A stretch of DNA of 64,000 bases from Bacillota bacterium (lineage in GTDB: Bacteria > Bacillota > Clostridia > Acetivibrionales > DSM-1351). Positions 35,868 to 45,435 of the stretch are shown here, piece after piece. The stretch's first letter is position 1; each line of letters begins with the position of its first letter. The stretch lies in NCBI GenBank assembly GCA_023392075.1, contig JAEVZU010000116.1, positions 1 through 64,000 of the forward strand. Direction: 5' to 3'. The notes below the pieces were generated by a model. It was not told where the DNA came from. It did no database searches and worked only from the letters and a program-made list of their open reading frames with translations. Position numbers and translations under genes: made by a program.

Positions 35868-36879
35868 AATATTAGAAGTCAAGGAACTTGAAGTAGCTAT
35901 AAATACTCATGCAGGCGCGATTAAAGCCGTACGCGGCGTCAGCTTTTGTCTGGCCCCCAGGGAAACTCTGGCTATAGTAGGTGAGTCGGGGTCCGGCAAG
36001 TCCATGTCTGTAAAGGGTATTATGCAGCTGCTCCCGCAAAATGGAGCCATTACAGGCGGAGAAGTTCTTTTGAATGGAAGGAACATTTCAAAACTTAATA
36101 ACAGCGGCATGAAAAAAGTCAGAGGTTCCGATATCTCAATGATTTTTCAGGACCCCATGACCTCCCTGAATCCGACAATGACAGTGGGCAAACAGATTAT
36201 TGAAGTACTTGAAGAGCATACAAAGCTGTCACGCCAGGAAATGAAGGCTCGTGCAATTGAGCTTCTTGAGCTGGCAGGCATTTCCAACCCTACAGAGCGC
36301 TTTAACCAATATCCTCATCAGCTTTCCGGAGGAATGCGCCAGAGAGTGGTAATTGCCATAGCGCTTGCCTGCAATCCCAAGATTCTCATAGCAGACGAAC
36401 CCACTACGGCACTTGATGTTACCATCCAGGCTCAGATACTTGACCTGATGAGAAGCCTGCAGTCGAAGGTGAATACGTCAATTATTCTCATTACACATAA
36501 TCTTGGTGTGGTTGCCAACATTGCCGACAGAGTGGCAGTCATGTATGGCGGTAAAATCGTTGAGGAGGGAACGGTTCAGGAGGTATTTTATAATTCGCAC
36601 CATCCATATACCCACGGACTCATGGCCTCCATACCAAAACCACATCAGGAGGGCGGCGAGCTGGCAGTAATTCCAGGCACCCCTCCCGACCTGCTTAATC
36701 CACCGCAGGGCTGCCCCTTTGCAGCACGCTGCCGTTATACAATGGAGGTATGCCTCCGGGCAATGCCACCGCATACTGTACTTTCCCACTCACATACAGC
36801 GGCCTGCTGGCTCAATGATACCAGAGCGGTCAAAGCCGGAATTTCAGCCGAAGTATTCCAAAAGGAGGCTGCGAAATGA
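35860..36879 (+). CDS. oppD: Oligopeptide ABC transporter ATPase OppD
   Basis: About 339 residues. Walker A is GESGSGKS, the signature LSGGMRQR, Walker B ILIADEPT and the switch His in ITHN. A C-terminal oligo_HPY region has [10 protein letters not shown], a Cys motif typical of OppD/DppD. It powers peptide import together with OppF. The start [12 protein letters not shown] at 35860 is chosen by family fit and by overlap with the leader ORF. The TTG at 35830 used by the longest frame has no spacing-compatible ribosome site. The stop overlaps oppF by 4 bp (ATGA). Confidence 0.93.
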   Translation: MDKILEVKELEVAINTHAGAIKAVRGVSFCLAPRETLAIVGESGSGKSMSVKGIMQLLPQNGAITGGEVLLNGRNISKLNNSGMKKVRGSDISMIFQDPMTSLNPTMTVGKQIIEVLEEHTKLSRQEMKARAIELLELAGISNPTERFNQYPHQLSGGMRQRVVIAIALACNPKILIADEPTTALDVTIQAQILDLMRSLQSKVNTSIILITHNLGVVANIADRVAVMYGGKIVEEGTVQEVFYNSHHPYTHGLMASIPKPHQEGGELAVIPGTPPDLLNPPQGCPFAARCRYTMEVCLRAMPPHTVLSHSHTAACWLNDTRAVKAGISAEVFQKEAAK

Positions 36880-37844
36880 GCGAAACAATATTAGAAGTTA
36901 AAAACCTTAAAAAGTATTTTTCAGCGGCAAATAATGGTATACTTAAAGCTGTTGACAATGTTACACTTGATATATATAAAGGCGAAACACTTGGGTTGGT
37001 TGGAGAGTCAGGCTGTGGAAAATCCACCCTTGGAAGAACTATTATTAATCTCTACAAGCCCACTGAAGGCTCTGTTCTGTTCAAAGACGCTGACGTCCAT
37101 CATGCGAAGCCAGCCGAAGCCAAGGTTATCAGCAGAAAAATGCAGATGATTTTTCAGGACCCCTACGCCTCCCTTAACCAGCGAATGAAGGTAACAGATA
37201 TTATTGCCGAGGGGATAGATGCTCATAAGCTCTGCAAAAACAAAATTGAAAGACAGCAGTTAGTGAACTCCCTGCTGGAAACAGTTGGCCTTCAGGCAGA
37301 GCATGCCAACAGGTTTCCGCACGAGTTTTCAGGAGGTCAGCGCCAGAGAATCGGCATTGCAAGAGCTCTGGCGGTAAACCCGGAGTTTGTTATAGCCGAT
37401 GAGCCTATATCTGCACTGGATGTTTCCATTCAGGCTCAGGTAATCAATCTGATGAAAAAGCTTCAGCGAGAGAGGAGTCTTACCTATCTGTTCATAGCCC
37501 ACGATCTGTCAATGGTAAGGCATATCAGCGACAGAATTGGCGTGATGTATCTGGGCAGCATGGTTGAGCTGTCAACCAGTCAGGAGCTTTTCGCAAAACC
37601 ACTGCATCCATATACACAGGCATTGCTGTCTGCAGTTCCAATACCCGACCCAAAGCTGGAGCGCAGCAGAGAACGAATAATTCTTCACGGAAGTATTCCA
37701 AGCCCTGTAAATGTCCCGGAAGGCTGCCGCTTCTGCACCAGATGCAGTATGGCCCAGCCCTGCTGCAGTCAGAGCACTCCCGCATTCAGGCAGGTTGAAA
37801 AAGACCACTGGGTTGCATGCCACTTATTCAATAAAGACCAGTAG
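36876..37844 (+). CDS. oppF: Oligopeptide ABC transporter ATPase OppF, C-terminus altered by a MITE
   Basis: A 322-residue ATPase with Walker A GESGCGKST, signature FSGGQRQRIG and Walker B FVIADEPISALD. A C-terminal GCRFCTRCSMAQP Cys motif follows. The TAG stop at 37842-37844 is the first three bases of a MITE. If the element and one CCAG target copy are removed, the frame continues for 14 codons (HAESTNHLKEKQVL) to a TGA at 38043-38045, which overlaps the ATG of the ROK gene. So the ancestral protein was probably 14 residues longer. The core is complete, so activity may be unaffected. Confidence 0.93.
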   Translation: MSETILEVKNLKKYFSAANNGILKAVDNVTLDIYKGETLGLVGESGCGKSTLGRTIINLYKPTEGSVLFKDADVHHAKPAEAKVISRKMQMIFQDPYASLNQRMKVTDIIAEGIDAHKLCKNKIERQQLVNSLLETVGLQAEHANRFPHEFSGGQRQRIGIARALAVNPEFVIADEPISALDVSIQAQVINLMKKLQRERSLTYLFIAHDLSMVRHISDRIGVMYLGSMVELSTSQELFAKPLHPYTQALLSAVPIPDPKLERSRERIILHGSIPSPVNVPEGCRFCTRCSMAQPCCSQSTPAFRQVEKDHWVACHLFNKDQ

Positions 37845-37996
37845 TCTGTAACATCTAAATTGATACATTGCCGACGGTTAAATTTCCTCTGAACTGCGTT
37901 GCCGAAAAGCACTGCTTCGCATATTCCGCCATCCTCCGCCTTGTCCTGAAAAAATTTTCCTCGCCGGACAATATAAGTTTTAGATGTTACAGACTA
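37842..37996. mobile_element. 155-bp MITE with 18-bp terminal inverted repeats
   Basis: The ends are TAGTCTGTAACATCTAAA and its exact reverse complement. CCAG occurs at both flanks (37838-37841 and 37997-38000), as expected of a 4-bp target duplication. The inner halves are also loosely self-complementary (ATTGCCGACGG facing CCGGACAAT), so the whole element can fold. It encodes no protein. The source transposase is unknown. Confidence 0.85.
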
Positions 37997-38041
37997 CCAG
38001 CATGCAGAATCTACAAATCATTTGAAGGAGAAACAGGTTTT

Positions 38042-39226
38042 ATGAATACCTCAGGAAAGAAACTGGACAAAAGCCTAATGAAAAGTTCAAACCGCAGGCT
38101 GGTGTTTTATATGATACATGGCCGCGGCCCCATTTCCAGAGTGCAGGTTGCCAAGCTTATCAATATGAGCACCATGTCGGTAGGCAAAATTGCCGACGAA
38201 CTTATCACGCTCGGTTTGGTAGTAGAGGAAGAAATCTCTGAGCTCACCCCTGGAATAGGAAGGCCCCCAAAAATGCTTAAGGTGGCATCTGAAAGCATTC
38301 TCTGCCTCGGCGTGGAGCTTGACAGGGATGGTCTTCTGGTGGGGATTGTAAATTTCCACGGACAGGTTATCAGGGAAAAAGCCTTGCGGGAGGACTTCAG
38401 TCACAAATCCGCCGAAGAAACCATCGGATGCATAAGCCTGTTAATAAAGGAGATTCTAAGCGAAAATACCGACCTGCCTGTCACTCCGGCTGTTGGAATC
38501 GCATGTCCCGGATTAATCGACGCAGAGAGTGGTGTCGTTATCTTTTCCTCACAGCTAAAGTGGAAAAATGTCAGGCTGGTTGAACTGCTAAGAGAAATGT
38601 CCGGCATCAATAAAATTGTCATTGATAACGAGGTTAAGGCAAGGGCCATAGCAGAAGACCTGTTCGGGGCTGCAAACAACAGCAGCAATACAGTAGTGCT
38701 TAATATCGGCTCAGGTATCGGTTCCTCTGTGGTTATAAACCATCAGATTTACCGCGGGAAATCCAATATGGCCGGTGAAATAGGGCATATTTGCATAAAC
38801 CCCACCGGTTCCATGTGTGAATGCGGCAGGCGCGGATGTCTGCAGACCTACATTGCCGACTGGGCCATACTGCGCGACGCTAGTATTGTTAAACCCGGAG
38901 CAACTCTGGACGATGTGTTTGAGGCCTTTAAAGGCAAGGAGATCTGGGTAATGAACATTATTGACGTTATGGTCAGATATATTCTTGTGGCAATAAGCAT
39001 TCTGTCCAACACTTATGACCCTGACGAAATTATTCTGTGCGGCCGGATGATTGATAAGTATGAGATCCTCCAGCAGACAATTCTCGAAAGCTATAACAGC
39101 CAGCTTGCCAATAATCTCCTGGACTCGGTAACTATTAAAACATCCGGCTTTGGAGCTGACGGCAACCTGATCGGCGCTGGAACGCTGGCTCTGTACAGTC
39201 ATCTGGACGATATCTTCAGACAGTAA
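38042..39226 (+). CDS. ROK-family transcriptional repressor
   Basis: About 394 residues. The N-terminal winged helix at about 10-80 has ISRVQVAKLINMSTMSVGKI. The ROK domain has AVGIACPGLID, VVLNIGSGIGSS and the zinc motif GEIGHICINP followed by CECGRRGC. Such proteins repress sugar or aminosugar genes and release on ligand binding. The ATG at 38042 with AAGGAG upstream is the start. The longer frame from 37868 reads through the MITE and is false. Its likely former overlap with oppF suggests it regulates the opp operon or senses cell-wall sugars taken up with muropeptides. That link is inferred. Confidence 0.9.
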   Translation: MNTSGKKLDKSLMKSSNRRLVFYMIHGRGPISRVQVAKLINMSTMSVGKIADELITLGLVVEEEISELTPGIGRPPKMLKVASESILCLGVELDRDGLLVGIVNFHGQVIREKALREDFSHKSAEETIGCISLLIKEILSENTDLPVTPAVGIACPGLIDAESGVVIFSSQLKWKNVRLVELLREMSGINKIVIDNEVKARAIAEDLFGAANNSSNTVVLNIGSGIGSSVVINHQIYRGKSNMAGEIGHICINPTGSMCECGRRGCLQTYIADWAILRDASIVKPGATLDDVFEAFKGKEIWVMNIIDVMVRYILVAISILSNTYDPDEIILCGRMIDKYEILQQTILESYNSQLANNLLDSVTIKTSGFGADGNLIGAGTLALYSHLDDIFRQ

Positions 39227-39294
39227 ATCCATAAATGTTCAATCGGTGCATGCACTATGTTCAAGCATTGAACGCTATTTGCTCCGGCATCCGC

Positions 39295-39778
39295 TCAGGG
39301 GCTTTTCATATATTCGTCAAAGCCCCTGCTGAATCCAAATGGTGTAACAATTACTGCATTAATCGGGAAGCTGGCAGCAATAACTGTTGCACGCATTTCC
39401 CCAGACACTGACAGTTGTATTACCGATATAGACATCTTTGAGCAGTTTTGTTCTGATTTTCTCCTCGGAACCGCCAATGTGCCTTCATCACTAAAAATGT
39501 GGAATCCGTGAAGCAAGAAAGCAAAAACCGCAGCTGACTTTGGTGCTAGGCCATAACTTTTTAAGCGGAAATCATCTGCCAGTGTTTCGTTTGGCTCCCA
39601 ACTATAGCTGAAAGGTGGATTAGCTACAATAGCATCACACTCAATTTTTTTGCCGGATTCATTTCATTAAGTATATTCCAGTCATTCATTAATGAATCAC
39701 CATGAAAGATTTAAAACTCTGAATCTTTCAATCCGTGTAGCATCATATTCATACGTGCAAGGTATAATCAATGATTTT
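39295..39778 (-). pseudogene. Type I restriction-modification methylase (HsdM) relic
   Basis: Several frames of one HsdM-like protein remain. LARMNMMLHGLKDSEF is followed by a TAA in place of a codon, then IFHGDSLMNDWNIL. After a frameshift come ECDAIVANPPFSYSWEPNE, holding motif IV NPPF, and LAPKSAAVFAFLLHGFH. A further shift gives GGSEEKIRTKLLKDVYIGN. HsdM normally has about 500 residues, so only the middle third is left. No hsdS or hsdR is adjacent. It directly abuts the end of the BtrH-like gene. Confidence 0.85.
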
Positions 39779-40748
39779 ATTTTTCTATGCACGAAATAAA
39801 TTTATTCCACATTTCAAATTCTTTAAAAAATAAATCCTTACAGCTTTCGTTTATGTAAATTAATTCCGAATTTTTATTTTTTATGATGTATGCTTTTACA
39901 AGTAGATTCTTTACAATCAACCAACCATCCTGTAAAGCTTTACTACATCTGATAAGAATATCAGCTGCCTCCATATTAATCATATTTTTTTTGTACAGAG
40001 TCTGGAACAGAAATTGATTTGCTTTGTGCCTGTTAACAATTTGATGAAGGTACATCGACATAAGATCGCACATATGTCCGGCAGCCAGATCCTCACCGCT
40101 TAGTTGCAATAATGTTTTGATCCTAATTTGTTTCAACTCATTGGAAAGCCGTTGAGCATTACTTATAACTTCACTTAATGAGAACTTAAAGGGTCCAATT
40201 TCGTCTAAGAATTTGTATATATAACCATGAGGATCAAGCGGTGAATTCTTTACCGAAGCATATAACCTTTCTTCAGGAATATCGTGCTCATTGTAGCCGC
40301 TGGTACTTTCATCAAGTACATAAAATAGCTTCTTTTCATCATCAAATCCGTTAATAAAAGAATAATGCTCCCAATGATGCTTCCCCCAGCAAACACTATT
40401 CGGAATCCAATAAAACAAATCAACTCCTATTGCAAGTAATGTCCTTTTTGTAATTAAATCCTTTAAAAAGCCTATGTAATTTTGATCATACTTGAAATTG
40501 ATAGGTTGCTTTGTAAGAATGTTTTGATTTAGATACTTTTTTTCAAAGTTTTTCATTGGATGCAAGGTTGGATAGTGGATGTTCGTTCCAGACGGTGTTT
40601 CTATCTCTGAAATCAGATAGCTGTAGTCATTAAGGTAGGCTGCCAGTCTAAAACTGGGCTCAGCGGAAATGAAGATAGAGAACATCATATTAAAGGAACA
40701 ATTCAACCAATAATCTTTAAATGGAACTATACCTACGCTATAATTCAT
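39777..40748 (-). CDS. BtrH-like cysteine-dependent acyltransferase/peptidase-fold protein (copy 2)
   Basis: About 323 residues. The layout fits the BtrH N-terminal, C39-like family: an early Cys17 in LNCSFNMMFSIF, a VDLFYWIP strand, His128 in HHWEHYSFINGFD and Asp146 in YVLDES. These would form a Cys-His-Asp triad. A helical C-terminal half follows. In butirosin synthesis BtrH moves an acyl chain from a carrier protein to the aminoglycoside. It shares this order with the protein at 45436-46416, though overall identity looks low. The ATG at 40748 has AAGGTG upstream. It is last in the cluster. Confidence 0.65.
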   Translation of the reverse strand: MNYSVGIVPFKDYWLNCSFNMMFSIFISAEPSFRLAAYLNDYSYLISEIETPSGTNIHYPTLHPMKNFEKKYLNQNILTKQPINFKYDQNYIGFLKDLITKRTLLAIGVDLFYWIPNSVCWGKHHWEHYSFINGFDDEKKLFYVLDESTSGYNEHDIPEERLYASVKNSPLDPHGYIYKFLDEIGPFKFSLSEVISNAQRLSNELKQIRIKTLLQLSGEDLAAGHMCDLMSMYLHQIVNRHKANQFLFQTLYKKNMINMEAADILIRCSKALQDGWLIVKNLLVKAYIIKNKNSELIYINESCKDLFFKEFEMWNKFISCIEK

Positions 40749-40819
40749 TTTTAGCACACACCTTAGATAGTTAATATTGTATAATATCAGTGACCGCAGC
40801 CACTTTTCGACCTGATATT

Positions 40820-42599
40820 TTAATACTCTGTAGAAATTTTGAAAAAGCCGGGAATAGTGCACCTAAACTTGCCAATATCAAACTTGTATACACTCCCATC
40901 AGGGCTGGAACTCACCATCTCAAATCCATTACATGTATACAAACTTTCCACTTGTGCATTCCTTTCCGTCTTTCTATATATTCCGACTGCCCATTTGATG
41001 CCCTGCATCATTGATATTTTTAAGCATTCTGCTAAAAAAGCTTCTTCCACCTTCCTCCCCAGAACACGACAAGAAAGTAAAAATGTATCAAAAACAACCT
41101 CAAAATTTGAGTAGTGAAGTATACATACTCCGACAATTCCATAGTCGGACAGCCTGTCCTTCAATCTCAGGTACACTACATTGTACTGTGGATTATTGCT
41201 AAAATTCCAGATATCCAATTCCGAATACCTTTTGTTTGTAAGGTTAAACTGATTGGTTTTATGAGTAAGCTGAGCTATTCTAGGAATACTGAGTTGGTCA
41301 GCAAATCCAATATTAATTTCCATGTTCATGGAGTAATAGTACTCATCCAGGTTACTAAAGCTGTTCATCAGCTTTTTTCTCATTTTTTCCATGCGATAGG
41401 TTTCATTCCGTTTATAATCTTCGTCTGTAATACTTAAAGTATCAAATAACCCAAAGTAAAACAAATTGTAATAGCTTTGAAATGTGCCATTTGTTTTGAA
41501 GCACAACGTTTCAACCTCCGGAAGCATGTTTCTCACAAAATCAGTCTCAAATTCACTGTCATCAACAAACACGATGCTATCCAGCCCAATATTCAACTCT
41601 TCTGCGATTTGTTTTATATTGTATGCCTTATCATTCCAATTTACTTTGAATATAGATATATGATTTTTTTGTAGTATCATATCCGAATGATTTTGGAAAA
41701 CTTCCATAACGTCCGCCTCATTATTTTTACTGCACACAGCCAGAATAATCCCACGGTTGTTCAGACTAAGAACCAGCTTCTGAAATTCCTTGTGAATACT
41801 CCCCGGATAGTTGTCATCAAGTTTTATACCAGCGATACCGTCTTCCCCGATAATACCTCCCCATAGAACATTATCACAATCTAAAACCAGGCACTTTTTG
41901 TTTTTCCTTTTGAAGCCCTGATAAGTTTAAAATATTCGAAAGCTATTTCACGTAGTGCTTTTCTAGTATAAGGGGCTTTCCCTATATGCCAGTATCTTCT
42001 GTCATAATACTCCTTATAGCCTATCCTCGTCAGGCACACGTTTAAATCTACCATGCAAGCTCTGTTTTTGATAGAATATCTCGAATATTTGAGTTCAACC
42101 GACTTACTATTCCTGACTGACCTGATTCAGACTGGTAATCAAGCATACCGGTAACGGGGAACATCGGTAACTCAAAGGAATTAAACAGTATAATCGCATT
42201 AGTTCTAGCACGTATATTCGCAATAACTTGCTCCACATATTTAATAACAAGTTCTTTTTCCTTTTCAATTTCTTCATGTCCCGAACCCAGTGTCTTGTAA
42301 AAAAGTGCCGGCGATAGTGCTTCCAGCTGTAAAAAAACGACAACACAATCCGTATTGCCGTTCAGCAGTGTACTATTCTCTTCCATTGTGTCCTGATATA
42401 CGTTATCATATTGACCATAACTTATGCAAAGATTAAGTCCTATCTGCTACATTAAGAATTGAAGATACGGCTCTATCTGCTCAATAACAATATTTCTTAG
42501 AATTGTGACATTATAACTAGGAAACGAGCTCCTTTCATCTTCTTTTTCTATATTTATATTTTGTATATTTATATAGCTTAGATCAAAGAAATTATCCAT
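40820..42599 (-). pseudogene. FkbH-like (HAD-IIIC) gene broken by one stop and two frameshifts
   Basis: A complete FkbH-like gene can be read if three lesions are ignored. The start at 42599 has GGAGAGGATAGG upstream and begins MDNFFDLSYINIQ. An in-frame TAG lies at 42447-42449. A +1 shift is needed near 42050. One A appears to be missing in an A-run near 41900, just before KKCLVLDCDNVLWGG, the HAD catalytic DxD. The rest (VFVDDSEFETDFV and a GNAT-like tail) is intact to 40820. FkbH proteins load glyceryl units from 1,3-bisphosphoglycerate onto carrier proteins. The second and third lesions are in homopolymer-like sequence, so sequencing error is possible. Confidence 0.8.
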
Positions 42600-42651
42600 C
42601 CTATCTCCTCTCCGATAGTAGCTTTAAAATGTACCTATGGCTATTAAGGCT

Positions 42652-42891
42652 TTATTTTTTTAGAATCATTTTCTTTACCTGTCCCAAAGTTAGAAAATTG
42701 TCTATCAGCAGTTCTCCATTTTCAAACACAATGCCAAATTCATCTTCAAGGCTTACAAGAAAATTCATATGGTTTAGTGAACTCATACCGATGGTATAAA
42801 GATTCAGCTCATCCGTTATTTGTTCCATTGCGTTTACGTCGAGTTTTAAAATAGGTTGCAGGCATTTCAATATCCTTTCAGTTGCTTCCAT
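42652..42891 (-). CDS. Acyl carrier protein (copy 2)
   Basis: A 79-residue four-helix carrier protein. The phosphopantetheine Ser lies in the GMSSLNHM stretch, where the usual Asp before Ser is replaced by Ser. A C-terminal TLGQVKKMI helix follows. It lies directly upstream of the FkbH-like gene, which normally loads such a carrier. The ATG at 42891 follows AAGGAGGATAAG. The missing Asp may affect modification by the phosphopantetheinyl transferase. Confidence 0.85.
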   Translation of the reverse strand: MEATERILKCLQPILKLDVNAMEQITDELNLYTIGMSSLNHMNFLVSLEDEFGIVFENGELLIDNFLTLGQVKKMILKK

Positions 42892-42936
42892 TTTCTTATC
42901 CTCCTTCTTTCCCAGCTTATTATCTAAAGCATGGTA

Positions 42937-44193
42937 TTAATAAATTGTAACTCTACTCACGGACTCTTCCATTTTCTTTTCCAATATAAATCTGCCGTTT
43001 TTGCCGTTACAGGATACTTGGTACTCCCCGGCAAACCCGGAAACTGTAATTGCACCCGCTTCGTCAGTAGCTATACGAAAAGGACCGGTCCACCATTCGC
43101 CTTTTATAAGCTTATGGAGTTCTTCATATGAAGGTTTTAGCCTGTTGTCCTGGGTCATTAATCCTGAAGGCGCACCCAGCCACTGACCATCGGTAAATTC
43201 CCACCATGTGATGGATTCTACCGCCGGATGTGCAAAAAGGGTCTTATAAAGCTGCACAACTTCTCTGGCCTGTCTTTCCTCCCCCTCCGTGGTTGTCGGC
43301 CACTTTTCTACCATATAATCATTAAAATCTACGAACTCAGCCGGCATAATATGACCTGAAAGAAGTGTAGTCTCAGTAAAATGAATGGGTAGATTAAATC
43401 GTGAGAAACGTTCGAGAATTTCCTGGGTCTTTTCAACTCCCCAGTAACCTTGATGCATATGGGACTGAATTCCTATGGCATCTATCGGAATCCCCGCTTC
43501 CAAACAGCCCTCTACCAGAATTTCATAAGAGTCAATGGTGGTATATACAAAATCATTAATCAGCAGCGTAGCATTCGGATTCGACTTCTTCGCAGCCGAA
43601 AACATATCTCCCACGGTGCGTATGCGCCCCAGTTCTTTACAAATGCGAGTAATTCCATTATCATCTTTCTTAAATACCGGCATTATAACCGCTTCATTAA
43701 TAACATCCCATATATCGATTAACCCGGCAAAACTACTTACCTCCCTTTCTGTCCGTTCTATCTGTGAAGAAAGGATTTGGGTGTTGCTCAACTCCAGCAG
43801 CCACGGTGCTGTAAATGAATGCCAGCACAGTACATGGCCTTTGGGAACACATCCGTTGTCCAATACCCACCGGGCAGCTATTTTCATTCTTTCAGTATCC
43901 AATTGACCCCTAACCATCTCAAATTCACGCCAGTAAAATGGCAGTACGATATAGTTAAACAAATCGAATATTTTTTGAAACCGTTCTTCTTCTATCTTTC
44001 TCGAATATCCATCCAATTCACCGTTTGCAAGGGCGACAGAACTATAACCTCCGAAACACCCGAAAAGAAATTTATGCTTTGCCTGTTCAACCACGACTTC
44101 GGTATTTCTCAGCGGACTTCCATCCGGGCCAACCAGTATCAGCTTTTTTAAACCCATATGATGCTTATATTCTCTTCTGCAATTAGTTTCCAT
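42937..44193 (-). CDS. GH10-type glycoside hydrolase without signal peptide
   Basis: A 418-residue protein. After a 90-residue N-terminal beta region (LILVGPDGSPLRNTEVVV) there is a GH10 TIM barrel. The acid/base Glu lies in DIWDVINEAV and the nucleophile in HFTETTLL, with WWEFTDGQWLGAPSGL near the end. A short C-terminal beta tail follows. No signal peptide or dockerin is present, unlike the cellulosomal GH10 at 23632-24906, so it should act in the cytoplasm. It lies between a cyclase and a carrier protein gene in a biosynthetic cluster, an unusual place. It could act on a glycosylated cyclitol, but that is inference. Confidence 0.88.
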   Translation of the reverse strand: METNCRREYKHHMGLKKLILVGPDGSPLRNTEVVVEQAKHKFLFGCFGGYSSVALANGELDGYSRKIEEERFQKIFDLFNYIVLPFYWREFEMVRGQLDTERMKIAARWVLDNGCVPKGHVLCWHSFTAPWLLELSNTQILSSQIERTEREVSSFAGLIDIWDVINEAVIMPVFKKDDNGITRICKELGRIRTVGDMFSAAKKSNPNATLLINDFVYTTIDSYEILVEGCLEAGIPIDAIGIQSHMHQGYWGVEKTQEILERFSRFNLPIHFTETTLLSGHIMPAEFVDFNDYMVEKWPTTTEGEERQAREVVQLYKTLFAHPAVESITWWEFTDGQWLGAPSGLMTQDNRLKPSYEELHKLIKGEWWTGPFRIATDEAGAITVSGFAGEYQVSCNGKNGRFILEKKMEESVSRVTIY

Positions 44194-44248
44194 TCACCTT
44201 TTACCCCCTAGTATATAGAATCCCCTCATAACTGCTATAAATTTTACT

Positions 44249-45388
44249 TTATTCATACATACCAATTATGGCCTGTTTTACTACGGTTTCAGGAACTACA
44301 GTGAGTACCTTGCCATTATTTTTCAAAGGTTTCCCTATGCTCTCCAGTAGTACCATATGAATAGCTCCATTTTCACTATGGACATACCCTCTTTTGTTAT
44401 CATATTTCATAATGGACAAAATAGTCTCAGGCTGTATGTGTTCAGCGATTCTGGTAGATGCCCCTGCCCTGTTTAATAGCTCTTTATGCAGGTTTACATC
44501 CCTTTCAGACAAATACCCCATCTGATGAGAAATCTCCGCTGCGCACAGCATTCCTAAGCCTATTGCCTCCCCATGAGATATTGTTCCAGGGTCAGCAAGC
44601 TCTATAGCATGTCCGATTGTATGTCCGTATTCCAGTATTAATGCATCCTGTTTCTCAAAAGGATCATTCTTCATAACAAGAGTCTTCGCTTGAATAGACA
44701 TATCGATAAAATACCTATAGTCTTTCTGTGTATAGCTGCATTCTGGGCTTAAAAGGCCGGATAACTGCTCAATACTATCTGGTAAAATAGCAAGGGCATT
44801 TTTAATCACTTCGCACATACCGGAAATCACCTCACTCCGAGGCAGCGTTTTAAAAAAGTCCATGCTCGTAATAACCATTTCGGGTTTATGGAAAATGCCT
44901 ATCAAATTTTTGCCCAGGCGTGAATTAATAGCCTGCTTCAATGACAGTACCGAGTCTAAAGCCGCCATAAGCGATGTTGGAATATGTACGAATCTTATAC
45001 CCCTGAACAGCAGTGCGGCAATCATACCAGCCATATTACCGCATATTCCCCCTCCGAGTCCTATAATACAAGTACGCCTATTTGCATTTAAAGCAAGGAC
45101 CCTCTCAATTAAATCCTCAAGGATCTTTAGATTTTTATGTTTTTCAGTACATTCGAACATAAGTAACTCACATTTGCAGTGGCTCTGAATCTGCTTGGCA
45201 ATTTTCTGTCCATACAGGCTCCCCACGTTTTTGTCGCAGATAATTATAAAACACTCGGCATCATCCATTGCAAAGAGCTGTTGAAGGCAGTTCTCCGGGC
45301 TTTTGTTATATAAATAATAGTTAAAAGACATGTCTCCGAATTTTATCTCATACGTATCACATTTTTCCAAATATTCTCTTCTACTCAT
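44249..45388 (-). CDS. 2-deoxy-scyllo-inosose synthase-like cyclase
   Basis: About 379 residues of the dehydroquinate synthase superfamily. The NAD site GLGGGICGNMAGMIAALLFRG, the stretch HIPTSLMAALDSVLSLKQA, SRLGKNLIGIF and EVIKNALAI match the DOI synthases of aminoglycoside pathways (BtrC, NeoC) more than AroB. Metal ligands are in LEYGHTIGHAIE and SHGEAIGLGM. DOI synthase converts glucose 6-phosphate to 2-deoxy-scyllo-inosose, the first step to 2-deoxystreptamine. The ATG at 45388 follows AAGGTGAGTATA. No DOI aminotransferase is adjacent, so the product may stay a non-aminated cyclitol or use distant enzymes. Function is by family resemblance. Confidence 0.82.
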   Translation of the reverse strand: MSRREYLEKCDTYEIKFGDMSFNYYLYNKSPENCLQQLFAMDDAECFIIICDKNVGSLYGQKIAKQIQSHCKCELLMFECTEKHKNLKILEDLIERVLALNANRRTCIIGLGGGICGNMAGMIAALLFRGIRFVHIPTSLMAALDSVLSLKQAINSRLGKNLIGIFHKPEMVITSMDFFKTLPRSEVISGMCEVIKNALAILPDSIEQLSGLLSPECSYTQKDYRYFIDMSIQAKTLVMKNDPFEKQDALILEYGHTIGHAIELADPGTISHGEAIGLGMLCAAEISHQMGYLSERDVNLHKELLNRAGASTRIAEHIQPETILSIMKYDNKRGYVHSENGAIHMVLLESIGKPLKNNGKVLTVVPETVVKQAIIGMYE

Positions 45389-45435
45389 TATACTCACCTT
45401 GACCCTTGTCCTTAAATTTAAGTAAGCCTAAATAA

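Noticed and set aside
37868..38041. N-terminal extension of the ROK repressor
   Set aside because: It lies mostly inside the MITE; the ATG at 38042 has its own ribosome binding site and fits the family.
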